The notes below the pieces were generated by a model. It had not been told where the DNA came from and searched no databases. It saw only the letters and a program-made list of their open reading frames with translations. This document shows positions 18,614-28,827 of a stretch of DNA of 64,000 nucleotides, one piece after another. Within the stretch, counting starts at the first letter, position 1. The number at the start of each line of letters is the position of its first letter. Origin of the DNA: JACKIP01 sp963710165. GTDB lineage: Bacteria > Pseudomonadota > Alphaproteobacteria > Micavibrionales > Micavibrionaceae. Both the position numbers and the translations under genes were made by a program. The DNA is taken from the NCBI GenBank assembly GCA_963710165.1, contig CAVPYZ010000004.1:62001-126000 (forward strand). Direction: 5' to 3'.

Positions 18614-19708
18614 ATGACAGAACAGAATAAAACAGAAGATTCCTATAGTGCCTATAAAGAAGCCGGTGTTGATATTGATGCAGGTGAGGAAGTGGTTCGC
18701 CGTATTAAACCCATGGTCAAGGCAACAAATCGCAGCGGCGTTATGTCCGGTCTTGGCGGGTTTGGCGCAATGTTTGACCCGAAAGCGGCAGGATATGATG
18801 ACCCGGTTTTGGTGTCTGCAACCGATGGTGTCGGCACAAAGTTAAAAGTGGCGATCGATACCAAAACCTTTGATACTGTGGGGATTGATCTGGTTGCAAT
18901 GTGCGTAAATGACCTGATTGTACAGGGGGCGGAGCCGCTGTTTTTTCTGGATTATTTTGCCACAGGAAAGCTGGACGTACAGCATGCAACCGACACAATT
19001 TCAGGCATTGCCAAAGGATGCGAGATGGCAGGATGCGCGCTGATTGGCGGGGAAACAGCAGAGATGCCGGGAATGTACGCGGCAGAAGATTATGATCTTG
19101 CGGGCTTTACAGTCGGCGCGGTGGAGCGTGACGGCATTATCACAGGTGAGAACGTACAGGACGGTGATGTTATACTGGGCCTGGCATCGGACGGGCTGCA
19201 TTCAAACGGATTCTCGCTCATCCGTAAATTAGTTGGTGCGACGCAGGGGTGTACGTATGACGCGCAGGTGCCATTTGACTCCGCCAAGCAAACACTGGGT
19301 GATGAATTACTAACCCCGACACGTATCTATGTGAAGCCGGTTCTGGAGGTTTTAAAAACTTACAAGGGCGTCGTTCACGGTATGGCGCATATTACAGGCG
19401 GGGGCCTGCGTGAGAATATTCCGCGTAGCGTACCGGATGGATTAATGGCAGAGATTGACTGCAACGCATGGGATTTTCCACCGCTTTATAAATGGTTGAA
19501 AAATATTGGCAATCTTTCAAATCTTGATTTATCGCGGACATTAAATACGGGGATCGGATATGTTCTGATTGTTGATCAGGCACAGGCAAAAGACATTCAA
19601 AAAACGCTAGAAGCGTCGGGAGAAAGCGTTTTTGAAATCGGGAAAATCAAATCATCAAAAGAAGATGAGGTGATTACATTCCTGAATCAGGATGCTGCCT
19701 GGGGATAA
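18614..19708 (+). CDS. purM: Phosphoribosylformylglycinamidine cyclo-ligase
   Basis: AIR synthetase, step five of purine synthesis, converting FGAM to AIR with ATP. The 364 residues show YKEAGVDIDAGEEVV, SGLGGFGAMFD, the family signature VSATDGVGTKLKVA, GGETAEMPGMY, and HITGGGLRENIPR. Length is typical (about 345-360). purN is not adjacent, unlike in many relatives. The last 35 bases overlap the 3' end of tsaE on the opposite strand. It is divergent from the DUF2066-perM-hdaA operon. Confidence 0.96.
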   Translation: MTEQNKTEDSYSAYKEAGVDIDAGEEVVRRIKPMVKATNRSGVMSGLGGFGAMFDPKAAGYDDPVLVSATDGVGTKLKVAIDTKTFDTVGIDLVAMCVNDLIVQGAEPLFFLDYFATGKLDVQHATDTISGIAKGCEMAGCALIGGETAEMPGMYAAEDYDLAGFTVGAVERDGIITGENVQDGDVILGLASDGLHSNGFSLIRKLVGATQGCTYDAQVPFDSAKQTLGDELLTPTRIYVKPVLEVLKTYKGVVHGMAHITGGGLRENIPRSVPDGLMAEIDCNAWDFPPLYKWLKNIGNLSNLDLSRTLNTGIGYVLIVDQAQAKDIQKTLEASGESVFEIGKIKSSKEDEVITFLNQDAAWG

Positions 19709-20114
19709 TTGTAATTTTGCGGCTATGGTCGCCTGTCTCTTCGAATGTTATTTTGATGGTTTCAGGCGGTAATAGCGGCTCTATTCTCTCTGGCCATTCG
19801 ATAAGGGACACGCCATCTGCTAAAGCTTCCTCCCAGCCAATTTCATAGATTTCTTCAGAATTTTCAACACGATACAAATCAAAATGCCAGATATCAAAAT
19901 CGGGTGTTTCATAGGTTTGTAGGAGAGAGAATGTCGGGCTGGGGACGTGCAAATCGGGGGTATGGGTTAATGCGCGGATCAGGGCGCGGCAAAAAACGCT
20001 TTTCCCGACGCCAAGATCACCGTAGAGCGCAATCATATTGCCGTTTTTTAGATCTGTTGCAAAATCCTTGGCGACCGCAATTGTGTCTTGTTCGCTGTGA
20101 GACAGATATTCCAT
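19674..20114 (-). CDS. tsaE: tRNA threonylcarbamoyladenosine biosynthesis ATPase TsaE
   Basis: A 146-residue P-loop protein needed for t6A37 modification of ANN-decoding tRNAs, working with TsaB and TsaD. The Walker A is ALYGDLGVGKSVFCRALI, followed by VPSPTFSLLQTYE (switch region) and FDLYRVENSEEIYEIGWEEAL with the conserved acidic residues, then VSLIEWPERI. Length is normal. The 3' end overlaps purM by 35 bases tail to tail. In several alphaproteobacteria tsaE lies beside divL; here about 2.7 kb of other genes separates them. Confidence 0.94.
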   Translation of the reverse strand: MEYLSHSEQDTIAVAKDFATDLKNGNMIALYGDLGVGKSVFCRALIRALTHTPDLHVPSPTFSLLQTYETPDFDIWHFDLYRVENSEEIYEIGWEEALADGVSLIEWPERIEPLLPPETIKITFEETGDHSRKITIIPRQHPDSGM

Positions 20115-20194
20115 GACAGATTTTTAGCATAAAGCCCGTGCGTATATATAGATAAATCATTCGCGCTTTAGCGTTTTCATGGTAAAAATTTTTT

Positions 20195-21199
20195 ATGAGC
20201 ACAGATGTTTTGATTATCGGCGCGGGGCCGGTTGGGTTATTTGCCATTCACCAATGTGGTATGTTGGGATTAAGTGTGGCGGTGGTTGACAGTTTGCCGG
20301 ATATTGGCGGGCAATGTACTGCGCTTTATCCCGAAAAACCGATCTATGACATTCCTGCCTATCCTGTGATTGATGCAGGCGATCTTATTCACCAATTAGA
20401 GGCACAGGCCGCACCGTTTCAGCCGAAATATTATCTGGAGCAATCGGTCATATCACTACGGGAAGAGGAAGGTCTGTGGCATGTTGAGACGTCAGATAGT
20501 GTCACAATACAGGCGAAAACGATTATTATCGCGGCGGGTGCGGGGGCATTTGGCCCGAACCGTCCCCCTTTAGACAATCTGGAGTTATATGAGGGGCAAT
20601 CCGTATTTTATATGGTGCGCCGCCGTGATGATTTTGCCGATAAAAAAATTGTGATCGCAGGCGGCGGGGATAGTGCGGTGGACTGGGCTATTTCCCTGTG
20701 TGATCTGGCGAAAAGTGTCACATTGGTACATCGCCGCGCCAAGTTCCGCGCCGCGCCGGAAAGCGTACGTCAGCTGGATACATTGGTTGAAAGCGGAAAA
20801 ATAGAGCTGTGTACGCCCTATCAATTAAAGAGTTTGACAGGGGAGGCAGGGCAATTATCGACCGTACGTGTCGCTACTCTGGACGGTGAAGAAAAAGTTT
20901 TGGAGGCAGATACCTTACTGGCTTTTTTCGGGCTAGCGACAGATTTGGGGCCGATTGCGACGTGGGATTTACAACTGGAAGATGGTCATATCAATGTTTC
21001 ACAAAATACGTGTCAGACCAGCCGCGCAGGGATTTATGCGATTGGCGATGTGGCGCATTACGAAGGTAAGCTGAAGCTGATTTTAACAGGATTTGCCGAA
21101 GGGGCGCAGGCGGCGCATGCGATCCGCACATATTTGAACCCCGATCGCGATTTTCATTTTGAATATTCCACGACAAAAGGTGTGCCCGCATCTTCGTAA
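20195..21199 (+). CDS. Ferredoxin/flavodoxin-NADP reductase, thioredoxin-reductase-like (type 2)
   Basis: A 334-residue flavoprotein of the YumC-type ferredoxin-NADP reductase family. The FAD Rossmann motif is VLIIGAGPVGLFAIHQ, with GGQCTALYPEKPIYDIPAYP as the family mark. The NADP site is VIAGGGDSAVDWAISL followed by VHRRAKFRAAPES, and IYAIGDVAHYEGKLKLI closes the FAD fold. There is no CxxC redox pair, which separates it from thioredoxin reductase. No ribosome site is evident before the ATG. It is divergent from tsaE and probably supplies or drains electrons for ferredoxin. Confidence 0.93.
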   Translation: MSTDVLIIGAGPVGLFAIHQCGMLGLSVAVVDSLPDIGGQCTALYPEKPIYDIPAYPVIDAGDLIHQLEAQAAPFQPKYYLEQSVISLREEEGLWHVETSDSVTIQAKTIIIAAGAGAFGPNRPPLDNLELYEGQSVFYMVRRRDDFADKKIVIAGGGDSAVDWAISLCDLAKSVTLVHRRAKFRAAPESVRQLDTLVESGKIELCTPYQLKSLTGEAGQLSTVRVATLDGEEKVLEADTLLAFFGLATDLGPIATWDLQLEDGHINVSQNTCQTSRAGIYAIGDVAHYEGKLKLILTGFAEGAQAAHAIRTYLNPDRDFHFEYSTTKGVPASS

Positions 21200-21215
21200 C
21201 ATGTTAAAATGATGT

Positions 21216-21617
21216 ATGAAATTTTTGGTGTTATTTGTGGCTCTGTTCTTTCCAACACTTGCGGCGGCGCAGGAATATCTGGATGACCCCATTTGTTTTA
21301 CACTGGTTAATCAGGCGCCCTATATGGTGATTGGTGATGTCTCCACCGATGAGGATACGTATAAGGGTGATATCGCCACCTATGGCGGGGAACAAAAAAT
21401 CCATCACACAGCGACGTTTCGGATGAAACAGGATGAAACATTCGATATCTGCACGACTGGCCCCCTTTATGAAGGCAATAAAGTACGTCTAGTTTTACGG
21501 ACGTTTGTACCGGTTTTTGAGTGCATGACCAGTATTTATCCCGGCGCACTCATCAATATTCGCGGTGATTATATTGAAGACGAATTCCGCACCGAAACAT
21601 GGGCGGAATGTCTTTAA
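21216..21617 (+). CDS. Small periplasmic protein, function unknown
   Basis: A 133-residue protein I cannot assign. A signal peptide spans residues 1-18 (LVLFVALFFPTLAAA-Q). The mature part holds four Cys (CFTL, DICTT, FECMTS and the penultimate AECL), which could form two disulfides, and an aromatic/acidic beta-rich sequence. It starts 17 bases after the reductase gene and is probably co-transcribed. Its stop overlaps the stop of the opposite-strand nuclease-like gene by four bases. Confidence 0.7.
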   Translation: MKFLVLFVALFFPTLAAAQEYLDDPICFTLVNQAPYMVIGDVSTDEDTYKGDIATYGGEQKIHHTATFRMKQDETFDICTTGPLYEGNKVRLVLRTFVPVFECMTSIYPGALINIRGDYIEDEFRTETWAECL

Positions 21618-22768
21618 TCCTGATTATCTTTAATGTTATTAAGAATTTTTCTTAACTGTATGAAATGATCATTCTCATGGAGTATTTTTAAAACATCGCA
21701 AATTTCTTTTATAAAAATATTCTTTTGATCAAAAAAATTGTTTTTGTCTTTAAATACGGTTTCCATAGATTTGTTGATACAAAGAGGATGCCATTTATTA
21801 CCTTTTAATTCTTTAAAAGTGTCGCTGACACTCCATTCTGGAAGTTCGTTTTCCAAAGTATTGAATAGTTGAATGTATTCGCTCGATTTTTCACAAATTT
21901 CTTGGGCTTCTCTATCTAGGGATAAGACAATAGATAAATAAGGAGGTCCACGTTTTGTAGGGGGTATTTGATGATCCGATGCATCTATAATAAAACCAAC
22001 AAAAATACCTGGGCGCCAATGATTATAGAGCTCGAAACCAATGCATCCCTCGCGATTCTTTTCTATTAAACTGCCGCCAGTTTCTGTTAAAGCATCAGGA
22101 TTAAATGCCGATAGACGTTGCAAAAAATCAGTGTCGTTTTTTATATAAGAACGCAATGATTTTATCTGATCGATTAAAGCTATTCCATCATTGTACGCTT
22201 TAATCGATTTTTCTTGTATAGCTTTTTTTGGACCCAAGCCTTCCTCCTCTAATAATATATTGAAATCATTTAACAGAAATAATTCTTTTTCATCTTTACA
22301 TAAGTTATTATCTAAGAATTTTTCTATCAAATAATAGATATTGTACCAACACAACGTCAAATTTGCGCCTTCTTCGTTATTTTGGCTATCAGCTTTTATT
22401 AAAATGATATAGCTGTTAGATTCTTTATAATTTTTAAGTTGATTATGACTTAAACCAGACCAGATTTTATGTTCGAAAATAAACCTTGGTCTTTCGGTGT
22501 TTTCGCCTAGTCTGTATGTCATATCTAGAAAATATTTATTTTTCCGCACTTGTGTTTCGAAATCGTTATTCGCTGCATAAGGCTCTGGAGGGTAGTAACC
22601 ATTTTTTTTCAATTCTTGATATAAATAATCAAGAAAAGTTGCCTTAAAAGATGTGTTATTTAATATCCATGCAAAAGCCTCAGTGATAAAATTTTCCACT
22701 GAATCTGTCAGAATAGTGGTTTTATATTTCCTTACGGATGACAACAGCCCTGACTTACTTTCTCGCAT
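21614..22768 (-). CDS. PD-(D/E)XK nuclease superfamily protein, AT-rich
   Basis: A 384-residue protein resembling stand-alone PD-(D/E)XK nucleases (PDDEXK_4 type). The likely catalytic core is FLDMTYRL followed by FIFEHKIWSGLSHNQLKNY, giving Asp, Glu-x-Lys and a helix with Gln. The N terminus TDSVENFITEAFAWILN is typical of this group. The C-terminal half, with FELYNHWRPGIFVGFI, may be a specificity domain. Base use is far more AT-rich than its neighbours, which suggests transfer. It has no methylase or toxin partner nearby. A defence or repair role is inference only. Confidence 0.7.
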   Translation of the reverse strand: MRESKSGLLSSVRKYKTTILTDSVENFITEAFAWILNNTSFKATFLDYLYQELKKNGYYPPEPYAANNDFETQVRKNKYFLDMTYRLGENTERPRFIFEHKIWSGLSHNQLKNYKESNSYIILIKADSQNNEEGANLTLCWYNIYYLIEKFLDNNLCKDEKELFLLNDFNILLEEEGLGPKKAIQEKSIKAYNDGIALIDQIKSLRSYIKNDTDFLQRLSAFNPDALTETGGSLIEKNREGCIGFELYNHWRPGIFVGFIIDASDHQIPPTKRGPPYLSIVLSLDREAQEICEKSSEYIQLFNTLENELPEWSVSDTFKELKGNKWHPLCINKSMETVFKDKNNFFDQKNIFIKEICDVLKILHENDHFIQLRKILNNIKDNQD

Positions 22769-22786
22769 TTAATTTCCTTTAGGTTT

Positions 22787-25121
22787 TCAATCCTTTAACG
22801 GCAAGGCGAGGGTGATTTCAGTGCCCAAATGCGGTTCGCTCTCTATGCGGATGGTGCCGCCGTGAAGTTCGGTAATGTTTTTGACGATGGAGAGGCCAAG
22901 CCCCGCGCCACGTGTGGCGGCAGAGTTCACGTCCATATTTGCCTCGGTACGTTCGAAGGGTTCGAAAATACGATCCTGATCTTCTATAGGAATGCCGATG
23001 CCGTTATCTTTGACAGTAATGCTGAGGCTGTGTTGGTCTTTTTCAACGATAAGCGAGATGACACCAGTGCCATCATCGGGGGTAAAGGCAATGGCATTGC
23101 GCAGTAGGTTCAAAATCATTTGTTTCAGGCGTTTTTCGTCCGCTCTTAGGACACCGATAGTCTTAGAACAATCTAGATGAATATCAATGCGACGATGGCG
23201 CGCCCATTCATTCACCAGTTTCGAGAGGCCGCGTAACATGTCGTAAACCTGAATCGATGATTTTTCCAGCTCCATAAATCCGGCCTCAATAGTCGACAGA
23301 TCAAGAATGTCGTTAATAAGGGAAAGCAGGCGGTCACTGGCCTCGGAAATATTGGCAGTATATTCTTTTTGCTGACGATTTCAGCGTTCCGAAAAACTCG
23401 CCCGACAACATTTCGGTAAAGCCCATAATGCTGTTAAGGGGCGTACGCAGCTGGTAAGAGACATTGGCAAGAAAGTCGAGCTTCAAGCGCTCTGCGGTTT
23501 CCAGCGCCGTGTTACGTTCACGCAGGGCTTTTTCAACCTGTACCGTATCGGTCATATCGGTAAATGTGACAAGTACACCGCCATCAACCAGTGGCAATGT
23601 GGCGTAATCAATCACGTGATCATCCGCGCGGCTGAGGCGGCCGGCGCGTTCCTGTTGTTCCAGACCAAGGGCGAGCAACTGGTCGTAATATTCCGGCCAG
23701 AATCCCGCATCAAAAAACGGCTTCATCTTTTCGACCAATTTTGTGATATGTGGCTGGCCATTAAGATCTTCCGGATGAAGCCCCCATAGCGTTGCAAAAG
23801 CCGGATTCCACAGTTTCAAGCGCCCGTCTTCGCCAAACACGGACACGCCCTCCGCCAGATTATCAAGCGTTTCACGTTGTACCGCGATAAGTGTGTTATA
23901 GGAGGATTCCAGCTCCAAACCGCTGGTCACATCTTCGAATGTCATCATTAATCCGCCCAGCGGATGCGCAACCACCAACATGCGTACGACCGTATCATCG
24001 GGCAGGTACAGCATATCTTCGTAGGGTTGAAGCAGGCCTGTGAACATATCCAGCCAAGTTTTCTTAAAACCGCGGAAATCAGCTTGCTCAGGCAAGCTGC
24101 GTTGTTCGCGCAGTTTTTCCATCATATCGCCCAGTTTGGGCTTGGAATTTAAATATTGATCTTCCAGTTTCCACAACGCCGCAAAGGCAGAGTTATAGAA
24201 TTCCAGTTGTTGTTCTTTATTAAATACACCAATGGCGGAATGGAGTTGTTCCAACAGGGCGTGATTGGCTTTTATATTATGCGTGATAGCGGTGCTTAGC
24301 TCTTCTTCGCGGGTAATGTCCTGCGCTATTCCTAAAAAGCCGCGCCTGCTTTTTTGTGGAATCTCGGCAAAGCGAAACAGGCGGCGTTGGCCTTCCACCA
24401 CGATGTGCCCTGTACGTGTGCTGGGTGATTTTTGTTTATGCGCCTCTTCCGCCAAACGTTTCATCTCGATTTTTTCTTTTTTCCCGTTATTTGTCACGGT
24501 ACCCAGAAGTTCTTGCTGTCGCGCGATAATATGCCCCGGGGGGGTGTTTAGAATTTTGGCATACGCCTTGTTACACCAGACCAGTTCCAGATTTTCATTG
24601 CGTAACCACACAGGAAACGGCGTCGAGTCACAGGCATTTTGCGTTGCTTTTAATTCTTTTGATAAAGACTGTATGCGCTCATCCGCCTTTAAATTTTCTA
24701 GATAATGCGCGGTGATATCTTCTAGCCAGACCACGTCATAAAAATGACTTTTATCCAGATTAAAGCCACGCCGCCCTGTTAAACGGTAGAATTTCTGCCC
24801 GCCGCGCAGGGCGTACGTTTCCTGAAACTCGATTCCGTTTTCGCGTAGATTATGAAAGTCCGCCTCTAACCTTGGGGCTTCTTCCGGTTCGAAACAGTTT
24901 TGGATAACGGTAAAATTCTCAACGGATTCTATATTCAGATGGTCTGTAAATGCGGTGTTCCACGCCAGCTCATCGCCGTCTTTATCCTGTTTTACCCACC
25001 CACAATAAGCCCCCGGTACGCTGTCAAGGAATGCCTCGAGCCGGTCTTTTTCCCGTTCGATAGATTTTGAGCTGAAAAGCCCGTCCAGAAAGGTTTTTTG
25101 CTTTTTGACAGGATGTGCCAT
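22787..25121 (-). CDS. divL: DivL-like PAS histidine-kinase homologue with Tyr phosphoacceptor, frameshifted
   Basis: About 777 residues after repair, the size of Caulobacter DivL (769). Several PAS domains fill residues 25-530 (for example AFLDSVPGAYCGW, DNLAEGVSVFGEDGRLKLWNPAF). The H box reads FLANVSYQLRTPLNSI, with Tyr556 where kinases have His, the hallmark of DivL, which controls CckA and asymmetric division. The HATPase follows: NLLRNAIAFTP, DNGIGIP, GAGLGLSIV. One surplus base at 23379-23381 splits it. Unlike Caulobacter DivL I see no N-terminal membrane helix. Neighbours (MurU-like, addB, addA, trxA) match the alphaproteobacterial divL region. Confidence 0.82.
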
Positions 25122-25158
25122 AGTAATTAAAATTTAGCATACTTATTATATTAGAAAA

Positions 25159-25911
25159 ATGGGAAACATAGACACATCCGACTTTTGCGCATTTATTCTG
25201 GCCGCGGGCGAGGGAAAACGGCTGCGTCCCTATACCGACCAAGTGCCAAAACCGTTAGTGCCGGTCAATGGTCGGCCGATTTTGGATCATACGCTTGAGC
25301 ATCTGGAACGTGACGGTGTTGAAAAAGTTGTTATCAATACATTTTATAAAGGCGACATTATAAAGGCTTTTGTAAAAAGTCGCGATCATCAGACAGAAGT
25401 TATACTGTCAGAGGAAGATGCATTATTGAATACGGGGTTGGGCGTGAAACAGGCCTTGTCCCACATGAATAATAAGCCGTTTTTCCTGATTAACGGGGAC
25501 GCTTTCTGGACAAATGGCGCAACGCAGAGCGTGTTTGAACGTCTGGTGGCGGCGTGGAATCCAGATGAAATGGATATTTTGCTATTATTACAGCCAGTCG
25601 AAGATATGGTCTTGACCACGGGCGTTGGCGATTATGTGATTGACGCGCAGGGACGCGCCATTCGAAAAAAAGATCAATCCGGTGGCTATATGTTTGCGGG
25701 GGTCAGGATTTGTAAGCCTGGAATATTTGAAAATACGCCCGATACACCGTTTGGGTTCCTCGATTTAATGGATAAAAGCGAGGGAGAAGGTCGCCTGTAC
25801 GCGCTTATTCATGACGGAGACTGGCATCATATTTCAACGCCTGTTGATCTGGACCGCGTCAATGACGCTTTGGCACATGCGCAGGAAGATAAAAAAGAAG
25901 CGCTTGCATGA
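25159..25911 (+). CDS. Sugar-phosphate nucleotidyltransferase, MurU-like
   Basis: A 250-residue nucleotidyltransferase, closest in pattern to MurU, which makes UDP-MurNAc from MurNAc-1-phosphate in cell-wall recycling. Visible are the signature FILAAGEGKRLRPYTDQVPKPL, then VNGRPILDHTLEHL, NTGLGVKQAL and the metal-binding FLINGDAFW. The sugar specificity is not provable here, and the usual partner kinase AmgK is absent from this window. It is divergent from divL by only 37 bases, with no clear ribosome site. Its stop overlaps the addB ATG (ATGA), so it heads the addB-addA operon. Confidence 0.82.
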   Translation: MGNIDTSDFCAFILAAGEGKRLRPYTDQVPKPLVPVNGRPILDHTLEHLERDGVEKVVINTFYKGDIIKAFVKSRDHQTEVILSEEDALLNTGLGVKQALSHMNNKPFFLINGDAFWTNGATQSVFERLVAAWNPDEMDILLLLQPVEDMVLTTGVGDYVIDAQGRAIRKKDQSGGYMFAGVRICKPGIFENTPDTPFGFLDLMDKSEGEGRLYALIHDGDWHHISTPVDLDRVNDALAHAQEDKKEALA

Positions 25912-28827
25912 GCGTCTTTACCATCCCCTCTGACCATAATTTTTTGGATATTCTGGCGAAAACTGTTTTGGAACAGGCAGAAGCGGGCGCCTTTTCATTG
26001 CCCGAGTATAAAATTTTATTACCAAACAGACGGTCTTGTCAGAATTTGCGTGATGTTTTTTTGGATTTGAGTGATGGTCAAATGCTGCTTTTGCCACAGA
26101 TCAGACCGCTTGGTGACGTAGAAGAAGAACAACTCTATTTTTCGGAAGCGCCTGAAATTGCGCAAGAATTGGCGGCATTACCTGCCGTTATGTCGCCTTT
26201 AAAACGTCAATTTTTGCTTGTACGTCTTATTAAGCAATTGGAGGAACACACGCGGTTGCAGACACGTACGTTTGATCAAACCCTGCATCTGGCAAAGGCT
26301 TTAGGGACTCTACTGGATCAGATTATTATTGAAGAATTATCGTTTGAAGGGCTTGAGCAGATTGTGCCCGAGGAATTTTCAAGCCATTGGCAGGTCACGC
26401 TGGATTTTCTGGATATTCTAAAAACCGCATGGCCGAATATTCTTAAAGAATATGGTGTAATTGAGGCGGCGGAACGACGGAACAGATTATTGAATATACA
26501 AGCGACTTATTGGCAAACGCACCCGCCGCAAACACCTATAATCGCAGCAGGATCGACAGGAACCATGCCGGCAACTGCGCAGTTAATGAAGGTGATTGCG
26601 GATTTGCCGAACGGTCAAGTGATCTTACCCGGATTTGATTTATCTTTAGACGCGGATAGTTGGGATTCTTTGGAGCCGTCGCATCCGCAAAGTCTATTCC
26701 GTGATTTACTGAATAAAATGGAGCGTCCTTTTGAAGACGTATGCCCCTATCAAAATGTACGTTCTGCATTTTCGCCGCGTAAGCACTTAACAACAGAAAT
26801 TATGCGCCCCGCATCTATGGTGCATTTATGGCGAGAGGTCGGCGCAGAGAATAAGGACGCTATCAAACAAGACCTGAACCACATTCGTTTATATGAATGT
26901 GAAACATTGCGGCAGGAAGCAATGATTATTGCCCTAAAATTGCGAGAAGTTTTAGAAGATAAAACGAAAACAGCCGCGCTGGTAACGCCTGATCGTGCCC
27001 TGGCGGAGCAGGTTAAATATATTTGCAATCGTTGGGGTATTACGCTGGATGATACGGCGGGTACGCGTCTTCTGGATAGTAAGCTTGGGAGTTTTATCAC
27101 TCAACCCCTAAAATTATTATCGGAGGAGTTAAAGCCGTCATTGCTGTTGGGCTTATTGAAACATCCGCTTTGCGCCATGGGTTTGGACAGGGCGGACGTA
27201 TTGAAAGACATTATTGATATAGATATCAAATTACGTGGCCCGCACCCGCGCGATGTTTTTGGCGCGTTAGAAGAATTTGAGACAGCACAGCATTTAAAAA
27301 ACATTCTGGAGGCGCAAGGGGATATTTTTACAGGCCATATGGAACAACCGCTATCGGCCTATATTGACGCGCATCTGGATATGATTGAAGCGCTGGCCGC
27401 GACACAGGAACAAAGCGGTGATCGTCGTTTGTGGGTCGGGGATGAAGGGGAGGCGGCAGTTCGTCTGTTTCACGATTTACAGGAAGAAGGCGGGCAGTTA
27501 ATTTCCCTGACCCCGCGTGATTATCTGGATTTGATTGAGACGTTGATGGCGTCGGTTCTGGTACGACCAAAATACGGTACGCATCCGCGGTTATTGATTA
27601 TGGGACAGATCGAAGCCAGATTAATGCGGGCGGATGTAATGATTTTATCCGGCTTAAATGAAGGAACGTGGCCCGCCCTGCCAGATGCTGATCCGTGGAT
27701 GTCGCGTCCAATGCGTAGCAGTTTCGGCTTGCCCGATACGGAACGTAATATCGCCCTTGGCGCGCATGATTTTGTTCAGGCATTTTCCGCGAGCGAGATT
27801 ATCTTGACACGTACACTTCGTCTGGACGGCACCACGACTGTTCCTGCGCGTTGGCTTCAACGGTTGGATATTATATTACAAGCATGTGACATTGATCCGT
27901 CTGTTTTACGGCAGGGGTATTTAAAAGAGTGGGCGATGATGATTGATAAAAGCGCGCTTGATACCTTGCCGGTCGGGCGACCGCAACCCTGTCCTGCACT
28001 ATCGCGTCGGCCGCAATCTTTACCTGTAACGGCGATTGAAAGCTGGATGCGCGACCCTTATAGCCTCTATGCCAAATATATTCTGGGCTTACGCAGTCTT
28101 GATGATGTGGAACAAAACGCGGATGCGGCGTTGCGTGGAAATTGGTTGCATAATGTATTTGCAATGGTTTATCAAAACCCATCCGAAAGATATCCCACAA
28201 AATGCGGCGGATATGATGTACGCGTACGCATTACAAAGCCCTGATTTACCGCAATCTTATGAATTGTTTGTACCCCGCTTGCGACGTATTCTGGACTGGT
28301 TCGTGACACAGGAAAGAAAGTGGCGGGAAGCGACGGAGATTATTCCAAATGCGACAGAAATTAAGGGCACAATAGACTTAGACGGGTTTGAGCTTAGTGC
28401 CAAAGCAGATCGTATTGACCGAGTCATGGAAAGCGGAAAAGGGGCGATTATTGATTACAAAACGGGACGTACACCGTCAAATACCGAGATTGTAAACGGC
28501 CTATCACCGCAAATGCCGCTTGAGGGCGCTATATTAAATGGCGGTGGTTTTGGCGGCCTGCCTGTGAATCAAGCAGAGTCACTTCATTTCTGGAAAGTAT
28601 CGGGCGGGCAGGTTGCCGGGGAGGTACGTACAGTCCCCGATACGGATACACTCATCAGCGACGCGCTAATGGGACTTGAACGCTTAATTGCTGAATTTGG
28701 CAAGGAAGAGACACCCTATATCAGTTTGCCAGATGCAAGCAAAGCGCCGCCCGAGGAATGGCAGACTTACGCGCATTTGGCACGCGTACAGGAATGGGCA
28801 ACGCTGGGTGAGGGGGAGGGCGATTAA
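25908..28827 (+). CDS. addB: AddB subunit of the AddAB helicase-nuclease, frameshifted
   Basis: About 972 residues when repaired, partner of AddA in double-strand break resection. It has an inactivated helicase fold (N-terminal YKILLPNRRSCQNLRDVF replaces a P-loop) and a C-terminal PD-(D/E)XK nuclease seen in GAIIDYKTGRTPS. The first frame runs to 28244, but the true sequence passes to the next frame near 28156-28162 (RGNWLHNVF, then QWFIKTHPKDIPQNA). One surplus base at a TTT run explains it. The start overlaps the upstream gene (ATGA) and the end overlaps addA (TAATG), so translation is coupled across all three. Confidence 0.9.
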
